From NCBI RefSeq assembly GCF_014356525.2, contig NC_052517.1, positions 3,991,493-4,055,492 of the forward strand: a stretch of 64,000 nt of DNA, written 5' to 3'. Position numbers and translations under genes: made by a program. The DNA comes from Nilaparvata lugens (taxonomy: Eukaryota; Arthropoda; Insecta; Hemiptera; Delphacidae). Positions 56,501-64,000 of the stretch are shown here, piece after piece; position 1 is the first letter of the stretch; the number at the start of each line of letters is the position of its first letter. The notes under the pieces were generated by a model that was not told where the DNA came from, did not search any database, and worked only from the letters and a program-made list of their open reading frames with translations.

Positions 56501-59500
56501 CGGCCTCGGACTTGAAAACCGATTTCGAGCTGGAAAAATCTCATTTTCTGCTCTAGGTGCGAAATATACTATTTCTAATAAAGTATATATGAAAATAACT
56601 AATGTAACCTGTTGTTTTAGACGTGCTGTGCGGCTACAATGGCACAATATTCGCGTACGGTCAGACCTCGTCGGGCAAGACGCACACCATGGAGGGTGTC
56701 ATCGGCGACGCCCACAAGCAGGGCATCATTCCGCGCATCGTCAACGACATCTTCAACCACATCTACGCCATGGAGGAGAACCTCGAGTTCCACATCAAGG
56801 TCTCCTACTTCGAGATCTACATGGACAAGATTCGCGATCTCTTAGATGGTAAGCTATGCCACCCAAATCACCTTACACATCTAGCAAAAACACACTTCAC
56901 TCTCATGTGCTACTTTTTAACAAATTAATAAAAACAATATAAATATCTTGAAGTACCCTTTATTTTTAAAAAACTTTAAAATAGTTCAACAACTAAAGTG
57001 CGAGAAAAATTACTTTTAACACGGCTCTTTCTCGAAGACGGAGAGGTCCGATGCTCTATCCTCCATTAATCACTCCCACTACCTAGCAGCATTCTCCTTC
57101 TTTTGTGTCTGAGTGAGAGAGCTTTGTAACGCGACGCGGCAACACTCCCCTCCATCTATTGCTGGCAATGTTCCAAGTAGTGAACTGGTCAGCAGGTATA
57201 TTGGTTTGTGTATGTTACGGAGATGTGTTCATCACAAGAACATGAAGCAAAATGACACGGCGCATCCTATTGTGCGCAGGATGTCCGTCTGTGTCTATGC
57301 TACAAAATGTGGAGGGAGAAATGGGTTTCTCCTCTTCATGTTAAAAGTAATTTATCTCGCACTTTAGTTTCCACCCTAACTTAGATCATTTTCAAGTTGA
57401 AAAATTTGTTCAAAGTTTTTAAAAAATAAGGGTACTACAATAATTTTATATTGTTTTTATTAACATCTAACAAATTATTAGTTACCTTCTAACAATTATT
57501 AACATCTAACAAATTATTAGCTACCTTCTAAGGGTCGTTTGCACAGTGACAGTTTAAACTAAATTTAATTTTAAACTGGATTAAATCTGTATCAAGTCTC
57601 GTTTGTTATAATGTGTTTCATTTTGAGTTTACGCCACCAGCTGATTAAATTCAGTTTAAAATTGGCAGTGCAAACGGCCCTAAAAGGAATATAATAGAAT
57701 ATTTTATTGGCCATTAAATGAACAGTTTATACAATAGGTTCTGACATTTATATAATATGTGAAGACCCTAAAGAGTCGAGTAGGAACAGTTGTTGAGTAA
57801 GGCTCAACTGACACTTATGCGACTCAGGTCGGGAAGAGACTGGACTCTAGTGGAGAGCATGTGTTTTGAAATGGTGACGTCGCGGAGACTAGAATCGACT
57901 GGTCTGAGTGTCACCATTTGGAAACACATGCTCTCCACTAGAGTCCAGTCTCTTCTCCACCTCAGTCGCCTAAGTGTCAGTTGAGCCTAAGGTGAACCAA
58001 CAAAATATGATACTGTATCACCATACATGATACAGTATCATCACAATATGATACAGTATCACCTAAATATGTTACATTATCATCTCAACTTGATTCACAA
58101 CACTATGATTTGATAAAAAACTTCCAAACTTTGAATACTACAAACCATGTTATCTTCGTTATCTTTCTCGTTCAATGAATGTTCTAATGTCTATTTTCTA
58201 TCTCTGTCTAGTGTCGAAGGTGAACTAAAAAAATATGATACAGTATCATTACAAATGATAGGCAACAGTATCACCATACATGATACCGTATCACCACAAT
58301 ATGATAAATTATCAACACAATATTTTTTGTCATAGTCATTCAATTCCAGCTGTTTTACATCCATGAAATCAAGCCGGTAAACAGCTGATTGTAGAACAAA
58401 TAAACATATGATTCTCATTACAGCATACTGTACTGTAATAAAATCATATGTTTTCTTTAGAGTCGAGTATGTTTCCTAGTTCCGAATTTGGAACATCAAA
58501 ACTGGTACGAAAACCGCCTTATAGCGCTCCAGGTGGAAATTTTGTCAACTACAGTCAAGAAATTCCTGATTCGAAACTTCAAATCAAATTAAATCATTTA
58601 TTTGCCATACAATAAATACATATTCAAAACATAATAAAAGAAAATACATAATTTTATAATCAAAAGTATAAAATAATTAAAATAAAAATTAAGCATAAAT
58701 AATACCAAAATCATAATTAGATTCTCAATGGTAATCCGGCATCACCAGCAAAAGGAATCATGCCTTGCCCGCTGGTGAGAGTTGCAATCAGTTAGTTACA
58801 TTGGTTGTTACCTAGTTTTATACAATAGTAGAGAAAAAAAATAATCCACGCTTTAAAATATGCTTTAAAAAATTAGATTACTTGTAAAACTAGGTTACGT
58901 TTATAGAATGCATGTAGTAATGTCAGCACAAACAGGTAATATTTTCTGTTATAATTTCTCAATTATTCTTTTCTGGATTATTATGACAAAAAATAGTGTA
59001 CGTTACTTGGACGTGAATGTCTTTTGCAGTGCTCGGCTAACGCCTCGACTAGAAACATCATTCTCGCCTGCAAAAGGCCCCTTCCCGTCCTTGTGCCTTT
59101 TTCATTTTTTCATTTTTCATTTCATTTCATTTTTTCATCCCACTGAACACCTATGAAAGGGGTATAAGGATTTGTCAATTGTAATCTAAGTCGTCAATCT
59201 TTGCATTCTATAATGCAAAAAGAATTCCTCACTGGAATAAGGACAAACCTGCAACAACTCCTCCCTCACCTTAATTCTGAACTTTTCACCTGTAAGAGCT
59301 TTTATGCGTCTAGGCAATGAATTATAAAGCCCAATTCCTGCACTCTTTACCCCCCTCTCATACATACCAGTTCGATGAATGTCGTCTCTGAGGTTTTGTC
59401 TATATCTGGTATTGTATGAGTGGAACAACTCTCCTGTATTAAACCTATCTTTATTCCTATCAATAAAACGAAGAGCCTCTAAAATATATACACCTGGTAG

Positions 59501-62500
59501 TGGGAGAATCTTTAACTCTTTGAAGTAATCTCTACAACTTGCTCTAATAGATTCACCCACCATCACTCTAACTGCCCACTTTTGAATCCTAAATATGTGT
59601 ATTACATGAGCTGAATTGCCCCAAAATATAACACCGTATGAAAGAACTTGAGATACTATTACAGTATCATCTGAACTTGGTGTACAACGCCATAATTTGA
59701 TAGAAAAACTTGCAAACTTTGAATGAATTCTTACAAACTCTTCGATATCTCTTCTTATGTCTTTTTTGTTGTCTTTCTCATTTCAATCAATATTCTAATG
59801 TATGTTTTCTATCTCTGTCTAGTGTCGAAGGTGAACTAGAAAAATAAGATACAGTATCATTACAAATGATAGGCAACAGTATCACCATACATGATACCGT
59901 ATCACCACAATATGATACAGTATCAACACAATATTTTACAGAATCATCTGAACTTGGTACACAACACTATAGTGAGGTCCACGTTATAATGACGTTTTGC
60001 TGTCCTTGTCTATCATTCGACAAAGCCGGTGGTACTATCCTTTTCTAGGTCCACAACGATGCCAATTATGTTTTTGACAGTGTAGAAATATAATTAATTA
60101 ATGCAGAGAATCGGCATCGCTATTCTTCTATCTTTATCCACTGCCATTATAACGTGGACCTCACTATATGATTCGATATAAAACTTGCAAACTTTGAATG
60201 AATTCTACAAACTCTTCGATATCTTCTTATGTTTTATTTGTTGTCTTTCTCGTTTCAATCAATATTCTAATGTATGTTTTCTATTTCTGTCTAGTGTCGA
60301 AGGTGAACCTAAGCGTGCACGAGGACAAGAACCGGGTGCCGTTTGTGAAGGGCGCCACGGAGCGGTTTGTGTCGAGTCCCGATGAGGTGTTTGAAGTAAT
60401 CGAAGAGGGCAAAGCCAACCGCCATATAGCCGTCACCAGTCAGTACTTTTATTCATTTATTCATTTATTCATTTATTTACGCCACACTGCACAGAAAGCA
60501 GCTGTTTTCCAGTCCCTACGTACATCTGAAAGACAATGGCCCATATGAATAAAGTTGAGCATTTGCTTATACTTATAAAATATTGAGCATTTGCTTCATT
60601 TTCTATGAATAAACGTGAGCAAAACCTTTTGCTCATGCTCATCAAAAAAATAGTTTGAGCATTTGCTCAAAAGTAAAAGCTTTTGCTCAAAATTGTATGA
60701 ATAAACTAGAGCATTTGCTCAACTTTTCAAGCAAATGCTTCAAAAAAGGTGAGTTTAGTCTAGAGCAGCTTATCACCTTTTGCTCATAGTAAAATGGCTC
60801 AACTAATTCGTATGAGGAAGGGGAAACTATACCAGATACGATCACAACCAATAGTTGAGAACTATAAAACTCTTTTTAGATTCAACCATGATATCACCAT
60901 TATCCCTACAAAAGAATAGATACAAAAGATAGCCATCACAAAATAGGAAATAGGCATTTAAGATGATGAGAGTGTAGACGATTATATAAAGGCTATTGAT
61001 ATTATAAGAATATGCTGATGATTATTAGAGATGACATTTTTTCACGCTATTATTTCAAAATTCTATACTCAACTAACCTAAAACTCTATTCATAAATAGA
61101 AAACAGCAGACGACGCAAACACAAGCGGTCCCCCCTACTTGCATATTTAGCGCTTCCGTGAGCTATAAATACAAAGTAAGGCTACAAAAGCGAATCAGCT
61201 GATGAAAAATCTTTAAAATACGTGAGCATTTGCTCCAGAGTTCAGGAGCATAAGGTAAGAGTATAAGGTAAAGCTTATTCATATAAAAATGAGCAAATGC
61301 TTTTGCTTCTACCTTTTGCTCATAAGCAAAACCTTATGCTCCACGCTCTTGCTCATGAGCATTTGCTCTGGTTTTATTCATATGGGCCAATGTTTGCAGA
61401 CGACTCTCGTCTTACGTCAGAAAAGGTTTCTTTCCGGTCTCCGGAAACCCTTTAGTTAGGTAGGGTAGAGTACCCTTTCCGGCCGCTTTTTGAAAATTTT
61501 TGAAAATTTGTTTGGACAACTGTGCCATATGATGCATTGTGTTCAGGAGGGTGAGATCGGAAATTTCCACCCCACTTTGAGTACCCTATGACGTCTGGTT
61601 CTTGAGATATGAGACATCAAAGTTTCCCCCCCCCTCATAAAACATTCTTATTCAATTTATTATTCTTATATAGCTGATGCCAGAAAGTTAGGCGTCTTCG
61701 TGGGTCACATGGTGTTACCTACTCACAGCTGATGCAATGCATCTATTTATTGTCTCTTTTGATTTAAAAATCATCACCTAAGCCAAGCTAGATGACAACT
61801 CTACTTGACAACATCAGCTGATGGAACGCACAAGAGATCCACGAAACCGCCTAACTTTTTGGCGTCAGCTATACCTGTAGTGTGGCGAAAAATATCGTAC
61901 GCGACTCTCTCAGAAAGGTGTTTACGGTATTCTGATAACATATTCCCGGGCTCATTTCTTATTTTATCTCTTCTTGTAACCCCACACATCCATCTTAACA
62001 TTCTCATCTCAGTCACTTCCATCTTTCGTTCCTGTTTCTTTGAAATGGGCCATGTTTCTGTTCCATACAGCATAGCTGGCCTCACAACTGATCTATACAC
62101 TTTTCCCTTCATTTGACAATTCACTCTCTTATCACACACAACACCACTTATTTTTCTCCAGTTCATTGATCCACAATTTATTCTATGCTGTATTTCTACA
62201 TCAAGCCCTCCATCTCTCTGTACACTTGAACCCAGGTACTTAAATCTTGCAACTGGTTGGAGTTGTGGTTTCCTTCAAGCTGTAAAGCTAGCTCCGCAGT
62301 GCAGGCTGGATGCTTGGCTGAATCGGACTAGGCGCTGAGACAGCAAATAATAGCAGCGTTGGTGAGAATGCGAGCGGCCGCAGTAACATCTTCCACCCAG
62401 CAATGGTCGGCGTAGTTCCGCCTAGCGGACAGACGAAAGATCAATCCAGTCGGTTATTTGATCCCTCCAGCCAGGCTCAGCCAAGCAGCCGAGACAATAG

Positions 62501-63939
62501 AACAATGGAGTGACGTACAATGTAGCCCCCGTATCACCTCTCGCCGCTTCCAGGATGTGCCTTGTAAAAATTAAAAAACAAAAATTGAACCTGTCAGTAG
62601 TGAGTTGTAGTCTTGGTACTTTTCGGATGTGCCTTGTGAAAATTGTGCCGATTACCGTCCTGAGAAGATAGTTACTTGAAAAATATTAGGTAAGAAAATG
62701 AGCATTCCTTATTATGATAGATAAAATATATTTGTGACATAGAGCTTAACGAATAAAATATATTTGTGACAGAGTTGGTTATGATTGACGAAAATCAACA
62801 ATATTAATGGTGTATGAGAGATACCGGGATAACTTGAATCATATCATAGCCACCTCTAATACAAGACCCCGGCCTACGATATTGCAACGTCGCAGTGTAG
62901 GCCTAGAATCTAATACATGATTGGTGAAAAAATCAGCTGGTATTTTTTTAAATCTTTTTCACCAATCATGTATTAGATTCTAGGCCTACACTGCGACGTT
63001 GCAATATCGTAGGCCGGGGCCTTCAATTTTTTTTTCCAATTTATTTCACCAAAACACAGAAACAGTACAAAGATGTGACAATCAGAAAAAAACAATAATT
63101 ATTATTCTAAATATCTATATCATCTATCTGTAAAATACGGCTGGAGGTGAAGAACTCCTGGCATAAGTGAAACACTTGTTCGCCAGTAGGAGTAGAGACT
63201 TAACTGTTTCTAAATCTTAAGCTAATAATTTAAAATGGAATCTTTTTATTCAAACAATGGTAAATATATTTAAAATGGATGCTATTAATTGTGAATTAAT
63301 CCTGACAATAATGAATAGTTTTAAAAGCTGAAAACATTTTTGAACTCAAAGATGGAAATAATAGTTGTGAAGTATCCAGTTTTTAATATTTATTGGTACA
63401 AACTTAATAGGTACACCGATGAGCTCGTTCGGGATGCAGTTTACAATCTTTGAAGCGATGTATACCAGCTGTTTACGAATGACCGTTAAATTCGAATCAT
63501 AAGTAACATATCTATGTAGATTGTATCTTGTTCTATGAGTTTCATTGATTCTTGAAAATGAGCTTCTATGTTTATTGGAATATTTAAATATTAGCCTTGT
63601 ATTAGAGGTGGCTATGCTACTTTTATAGAAGGCGGTGGAAAAAGAAAATTGGTAACAATGTTGTCCTATCATGTCCATTGACTTTATAAGGAGAATCTCT
63701 CTATCAAAAGAGATTCAGTCTATAACTTATCAAACTGTTTTTACATTAGAAGGTGCGGAAAATCTTGAGTATAATTTTTTTTGTTGAATTTCTATTTTAT
63801 CTGTTTTTTTCTAGACATGAACGAACACAGCTCGAGAAGTCACAGCGTTTTCCTCATCAACGTCAAGCAAGAAAATCTGGAAAACGAGAAAAAGCTGTCC
63901 GGAAAACTGTATCTTGTGGATTTGGCTGGTAGTGAAAAG
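45008..63939 (+). CDS. Khc: Kinesin-1 heavy chain, N-terminal motor exons (partial)
   Basis: Four exons of the motor domain are visible: 45008-45154, 56621-56848, 60295-60438 and 63815-63939. The gene continues past the window. Khc is the plus-end-directed microtubule motor carrying vesicles and mitochondria. Seen in order: [20 protein letters not shown]; the P-loop GQTSSGKT with HTMEG; the helix [39 protein letters not shown]; switch [11 protein letters not shown]; switch [10 protein letters not shown]. All nucleotide-binding motifs are intact. The exon expected to encode about 30 residues between CISIA and DVLCGYNG was not found between 45155 and 56620. Skipping it would shift the frame, so it must exist, be missed by eye, or be lost from this assembly. 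Introns here are unusually large because of transposons. Confidence 0.93.
46128..46277. mobile_element. MITE, GGGCCGTTTGCATAGTGACA ends (family I)
   Basis: Starts AGGGCCGTTTGCATAGTGAC and ends TGTACAAACGGCCCTTAG. The arms pair through GTTTAAACTAAATTT. A second copy is at 57529-57681. Confidence 0.82.
46332..46466. mobile_element. Hairpin MITE, family D
   Basis: TGCCGGTTGCACAAAAGCGG to CCGGCTTTTGTGCAACAG, in Khc intron 1. Confidence 0.8.
46780..46895. mobile_element. Family A MITE right part
   Basis: GGTAACAGCTATCCTCTATA to CATTATAACGTGGACCTCAT. The left half is missing. Confidence 0.65.
47030..47583. mobile_element. Family B element
   Basis: TATACTAGTAGTTCTGTGAA to GACCTCACTTCGCTCGATCA. 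The left interior (47070-47300) differs from the other copies, the right half matches. Confidence 0.72.
47610..48257. mobile_element. Family A MITE interrupted by a family H tail
   Basis: Family A ends at TAGTGTGGTCCACGTTATAA and ATAACGTGGACCTCATTATA. Family H (47894-48168, GGTAGAGAGTTAGTGGGGAG to CAATCAATCAATCAATCA) is inserted after CCTGTATTT. The A sequence resumes at CAGCTACCGTCTATAGAAG. Confidence 0.8.
48398..49535. mobile_element. Family A MITE interrupted by a family B element
   Basis: Outer ends TATAGAGGTCCATGTTATAA and TATAACGTGGACCTCACTAT. Family B in minus orientation fills about 48661-49233 and itself holds a piece (48718-48890, CACCAAAGTTATTAACAAAA) also seen at 22545. Confidence 0.78.
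49536..50520. repeat. Tandem array, about 163-bp unit, six copies
   Basis: Units begin TAGAACAAGAACAATCACAA and combine family E (GATACAGTATCATCTCAACT) with the family A right end (TGCTGACTTTATAACGTGGA). Same construction as 37737-38472 and 54578-55215 but a separate expansion. Confidence 0.92.
50781..51146 (+). pseudogene. Harbinger transposase (ALP1/HARBI1-like), N-terminal fragment
   Basis: Reads [28 protein letters not shown]-like [19 protein letters not shown] and [20 protein letters not shown], the helix region ahead of the DDE nuclease. The frame ends at the deletion junction, so the nuclease itself is missing. Starts at ATG 50781. Confidence 0.85.
51109..51366 (-). pseudogene. MADF-domain Harbinger accessory protein, N-terminal fragment
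   Basis: Minus strand: [19 protein letters not shown], then [20 protein letters not shown] and [13 protein letters not shown] is a MADF/Myb-like DNA-binding domain, the usual partner of Harbinger transposases. The frame runs into the complement of the transposase end at the junction (about 51110-51140) and stops. Confidence 0.8.
51678..52965. mobile_element. Family B element interrupted by a family C element
   Basis: B runs 51678-51845 and resumes at about 52731 (CACTCTAATATTGGCGTATG) to 52965. The C element (51846-52730, minus) is inserted inside GGATTTTTAC. C holds (TG)n at 51980-52061. Confidence 0.85.
51980..52061. repeat. (TG)n microsatellite, about 41 units
   Basis: Uninterrupted TG in the family C element; the matching site in other copies has 9 to about 90 units. 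Confidence 0.97.
52975..53606. repeat. Polypurine tract, (GAA)n/(GGA)n
   Basis: Purine-rich on + with imperfect higher-order units (GTAAGGGAAGCTAGAGGAGG three times). It lies in a Khc intron. Ser-rich minus-strand frames here are repeat artefacts. Confidence 0.9.
53607..53914. other. Intron DNA, nothing recognised
   Basis: Mixed composition with GAAACCGGTCGAATTTGATC near 53750. No exon-like frame with splice sites was seen. Confidence 0.5.
53915..54577. mobile_element. Family A MITE with a family F palindrome inside
   Basis: A ends at TAGTGAGGTCCACGTTATAA and TATAACGTGGACCTCACTAT. Family F (54011-54285, CATAGAGAAACAATAGCGTA to its complement) interrupts the phrase GGATAGCTGATACC. Confidence 0.82.
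54578..55215. repeat. Tandem array, about 160-bp unit, four copies
   Basis: Unit contains CAACCATAATATGATACAG, GCTATCTGCTTTGTCGAATG and AATCAGGTGCTGACTTTATA; an E/A fusion unit as at 37737 and 49536. Confidence 0.9.
55250..55580. repeat. Second copy of the 1862-2120 repeat
   Basis: AACGGATCTCGAAAACGGCT, GGTCTCATCCTTTGGAAAAC and AGTGAGTGAGCGAGTATGTG. Longer at the right end than copy 1. Confidence 0.65.
55600..55735. mobile_element. Family A MITE right part
   Basis: GTATCAGCTACTGTTTATAG to CATTATAACGTGGACATCAC. Confidence 0.62.
55960..56600. mobile_element. Family K element with ORF remnant
   Basis: CGCCACACTGCACAGAAAGC, TTCCAGTCCCTACGTAGATC and GTGTGGCGAAAAATATCGTT recur at 42070, 42600, 60478 and 61390. 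The last part ends 20 bp before the Khc P-loop exon. An ATG frame at 56282-56425 ([20 protein letters not shown] start, [11 protein letters not shown]) recalls the N-terminus of repeat-encoded tyrosine-recombinase-like ORFs in insects; this is from memory and weak. Confidence 0.5.
56621..56848 (+). CDS. Khc: Khc P-loop exon
   Basis: Acceptor TTGTTTTAG; the exon opens with AC completing an Asp codon begun in the missing upstream exon. Contains [20 protein letters not shown] with [10 protein letters not shown] and ends DLLD plus G before GTAAGC. Conspicuously GC-rich (third positions mostly C/G) compared with exons 1 and 63815. Confidence 0.96.
56930..57470. mobile_element. Palindromic element containing a second inverted-repeat element
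   Basis: Outer arms: AGTACCCTTTATTTTTAAAA at about 56955 and AAAAAATAAGGGTACTACAA near 57420 (related to 35196-35310). The inner element, 56995-57366, has ends AAAGTGCGAGAAAAATTACT and AGTAATTTATCTCGCACTTT. The 84-codon frame inside it has no known domain. Confidence 0.72.
57529..57681. mobile_element. MITE, family I
   Basis: AAGGGTCGTTTGCACAGTGA to CAGTGCAAACGGCCCTAA; second copy of 46128-46277. Confidence 0.8.
57801..57990. mobile_element. Palindromic element, AGGCTCAACTGACACTTA ends
   Basis: Arms of about 75 bp (GAGACTGGACTCTAGTGGAG / CTCCACTAGAGTCCAGTCTC) pair around a short centre at 57880-57910. Confidence 0.85.
58098..58226 (+). pseudogene. Duplicated intron end plus start of Khc exon (decoy 1)
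   Basis: TTCTATCTCTGTCTAG then TGTCGAAGGTGAACT copies the acceptor and first 15 bases of the exon at 60295. If used, the frame reads VSKVN and meets TAA at once. Confidence 0.82.
58585..59650 (-). mobile_element. LINE 3' fragment
   Basis: Minus strand; the 3' end at about 58585 has GTATGGCAAATAAATG after a short A-rich tail. The 126-codon frame at 59186-59566 ([49 protein letters not shown]) is the C-terminal region that follows the RT of jockey-like LINEs. The RT itself is missing (5' truncation). Confidence 0.82.
59698..59837 (+). pseudogene. Duplicated intron end plus start of Khc exon (decoy 2)
   Basis: About 130 bp of intron end (CTTGCAAACTTTGAATGAAT to CTCTGTCTAG) and 15 exon bases, near-identical to the real border at 60174-60309. 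Use of this acceptor gives VSKVN then TAG. Confidence 0.85.
59968..60168. mobile_element. Family A MITE
   Basis: TATAGTGAGGTCCACGTTAT to CATTATAACGTGGACCTCAC with short interior. Inserted between decoy 2 and the real Khc exon. Confidence 0.82.
60295..60438 (+). CDS. Khc: Khc exon following the P-loop exon
   Basis: Acceptor TTTCTGTCTAG, donor ACCA|GTCAGT. Reads [38 protein letters not shown] and RHIAVT; ends in phase 1, and the next exon's AC completes Asn of NMNEHSS. Confidence 0.96.
60537..61389. mobile_element. GGCCCATATGAATAAA element, copy 2, inside family K
   Basis: Same ends as 146-989 in opposite orientation. AAT on both sides may be the target duplication. Family K sequence reads on across the insertion (CATCTGAAAGAC before, TTTGCAGACGACTCTCGTC after), so the event is datable relative to K. 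Confidence 0.85.
61801..62166 (-). pseudogene. RTE/jockey-group LINE, C-terminal ORF2 fragment
   Basis: Reads [20 protein letters not shown], then [20 protein letters not shown]. This is the highly typical end of LINE RT proteins of the RTE type. Endonuclease and RT core are missing. The last 45 codons ([20 protein letters not shown]) are family K complement fused to it. Confidence 0.85.
62270..62560. other. GC-richer segment of unknown nature
   Basis: Contains GCTAGCTCCGCAGTGCAGGC and GCGAGCGGCCGCAGTAACAT. No open frame of note, no partner in the window. Possibly a transposon fragment. Confidence 0.4.
62846..63620. mobile_element. Palindromic MITE split by a LINE fragment
   Basis: The palindrome centre is near 62945 with arms CATAGCCACCTCTAATACAA / GGCCTACGATATTGCAACGT. 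The right arm stops at GGGGCCTT (63025) and resumes with CCTTGTATTAGAGGTGGCTA at 63597. GCCTT is present at both joins and is a likely target duplication. Confidence 0.85.
63027..63596 (-). mobile_element. LINE 3' fragment inside the MITE
   Basis: The minus-strand insertion has a poly(A) start (TTTTTTTTT at 63032 on +). The frame around 63350-63600 ([34 protein letters not shown]) is homologous to the end of the LINE ORF at 20124 (SDLTIVRRQLGYLSSKIINI). Confidence 0.8.
63815..63939 (+). CDS. Khc: Khc switch I/switch II exon
   Basis: Acceptor GTTTTTTTCTAG, donor AAG|GTTGGT, phase 0 end. Reads [20 protein letters not shown], then [11 protein letters not shown]. Remaining motor, coiled coil and tail exons are beyond the window. 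Confidence 0.96.
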
Positions 63940-64000
63940 GTTGGTGTGTTTTTTATTGATAAATGTGATACATGTATCAAATAGTAATACATGTATCAAT

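Noticed and set aside
57113..57367. 84-codon + frame
   Set aside because: Inside an inverted-repeat element, with no similarity recognised and no splice support.

Overview
The window looks like insect nuclear DNA: AT-rich, split genes with GT/AG introns, and a very dense, nested load of small DNA transposons, LINE fragments, a tRNA-derived SINE and tandem repeats. The kinesin exons are close to Drosophila Khc. A sap-feeding hemipteran (planthopper-like) is my guess; it is an inference from the repeat style and not shown by the sequence.

Four host genes lie on the + strand. (1) 1346-3400: the last two coding exons of Vps45, a Sec1/Munc18-family membrane-fusion regulator, with an apparent one-base frameshift near its end. 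(2) 10815-31069: a complete seven-exon initiator caspase of the Dronc/Nc type (CARD, p20 with SHG and QICRG, p10). The seven exons join in one frame of 1184 residues. The last exon carries about 725 extra residues of Asn/Asp-rich repeats after the p10 domain. An alternative terminal exon at 13805 could give a CARD-only protein. (3) 35051-41724: a three-exon gene whose first exon encodes a signal peptide and whose large third exon encodes a P-loop GTPase-like domain and a glycine-rich, collagen-like tail (895 residues). (4) 45008 to beyond 63939: the first part of the kinesin-1 heavy chain gene, with four motor-domain exons visible. The exon expected second was not found.

The rest is mobile or repetitive DNA. 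There is a 3.5 kb hAT element with an uninterrupted transposase (6871-10382), directly upstream of the caspase, and a deleted PIF/Harbinger element with a perfect TTA target duplication and remnants of both of its genes (50636-51668). LINE fragments occur at about 19.9-21.3, 58.6-59.6, 61.8-62.2 and 63.0-63.6 kb. At least nine families of short inverted-repeat elements are present, many inserted into one another. Tandem arrays include a 151-bp satellite of about ten units (14894-16390), 185-bp and 163-bp arrays, and long polypurine tracts.

A recurring local theme is duplication across intron/exon borders. Caspase exon 4 and kinesin exon '4' (60295) both have upstream copies of their splice acceptor plus the start of the exon. 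No operon, CRISPR array or rRNA was seen, and the four host genes have no obvious joint function.
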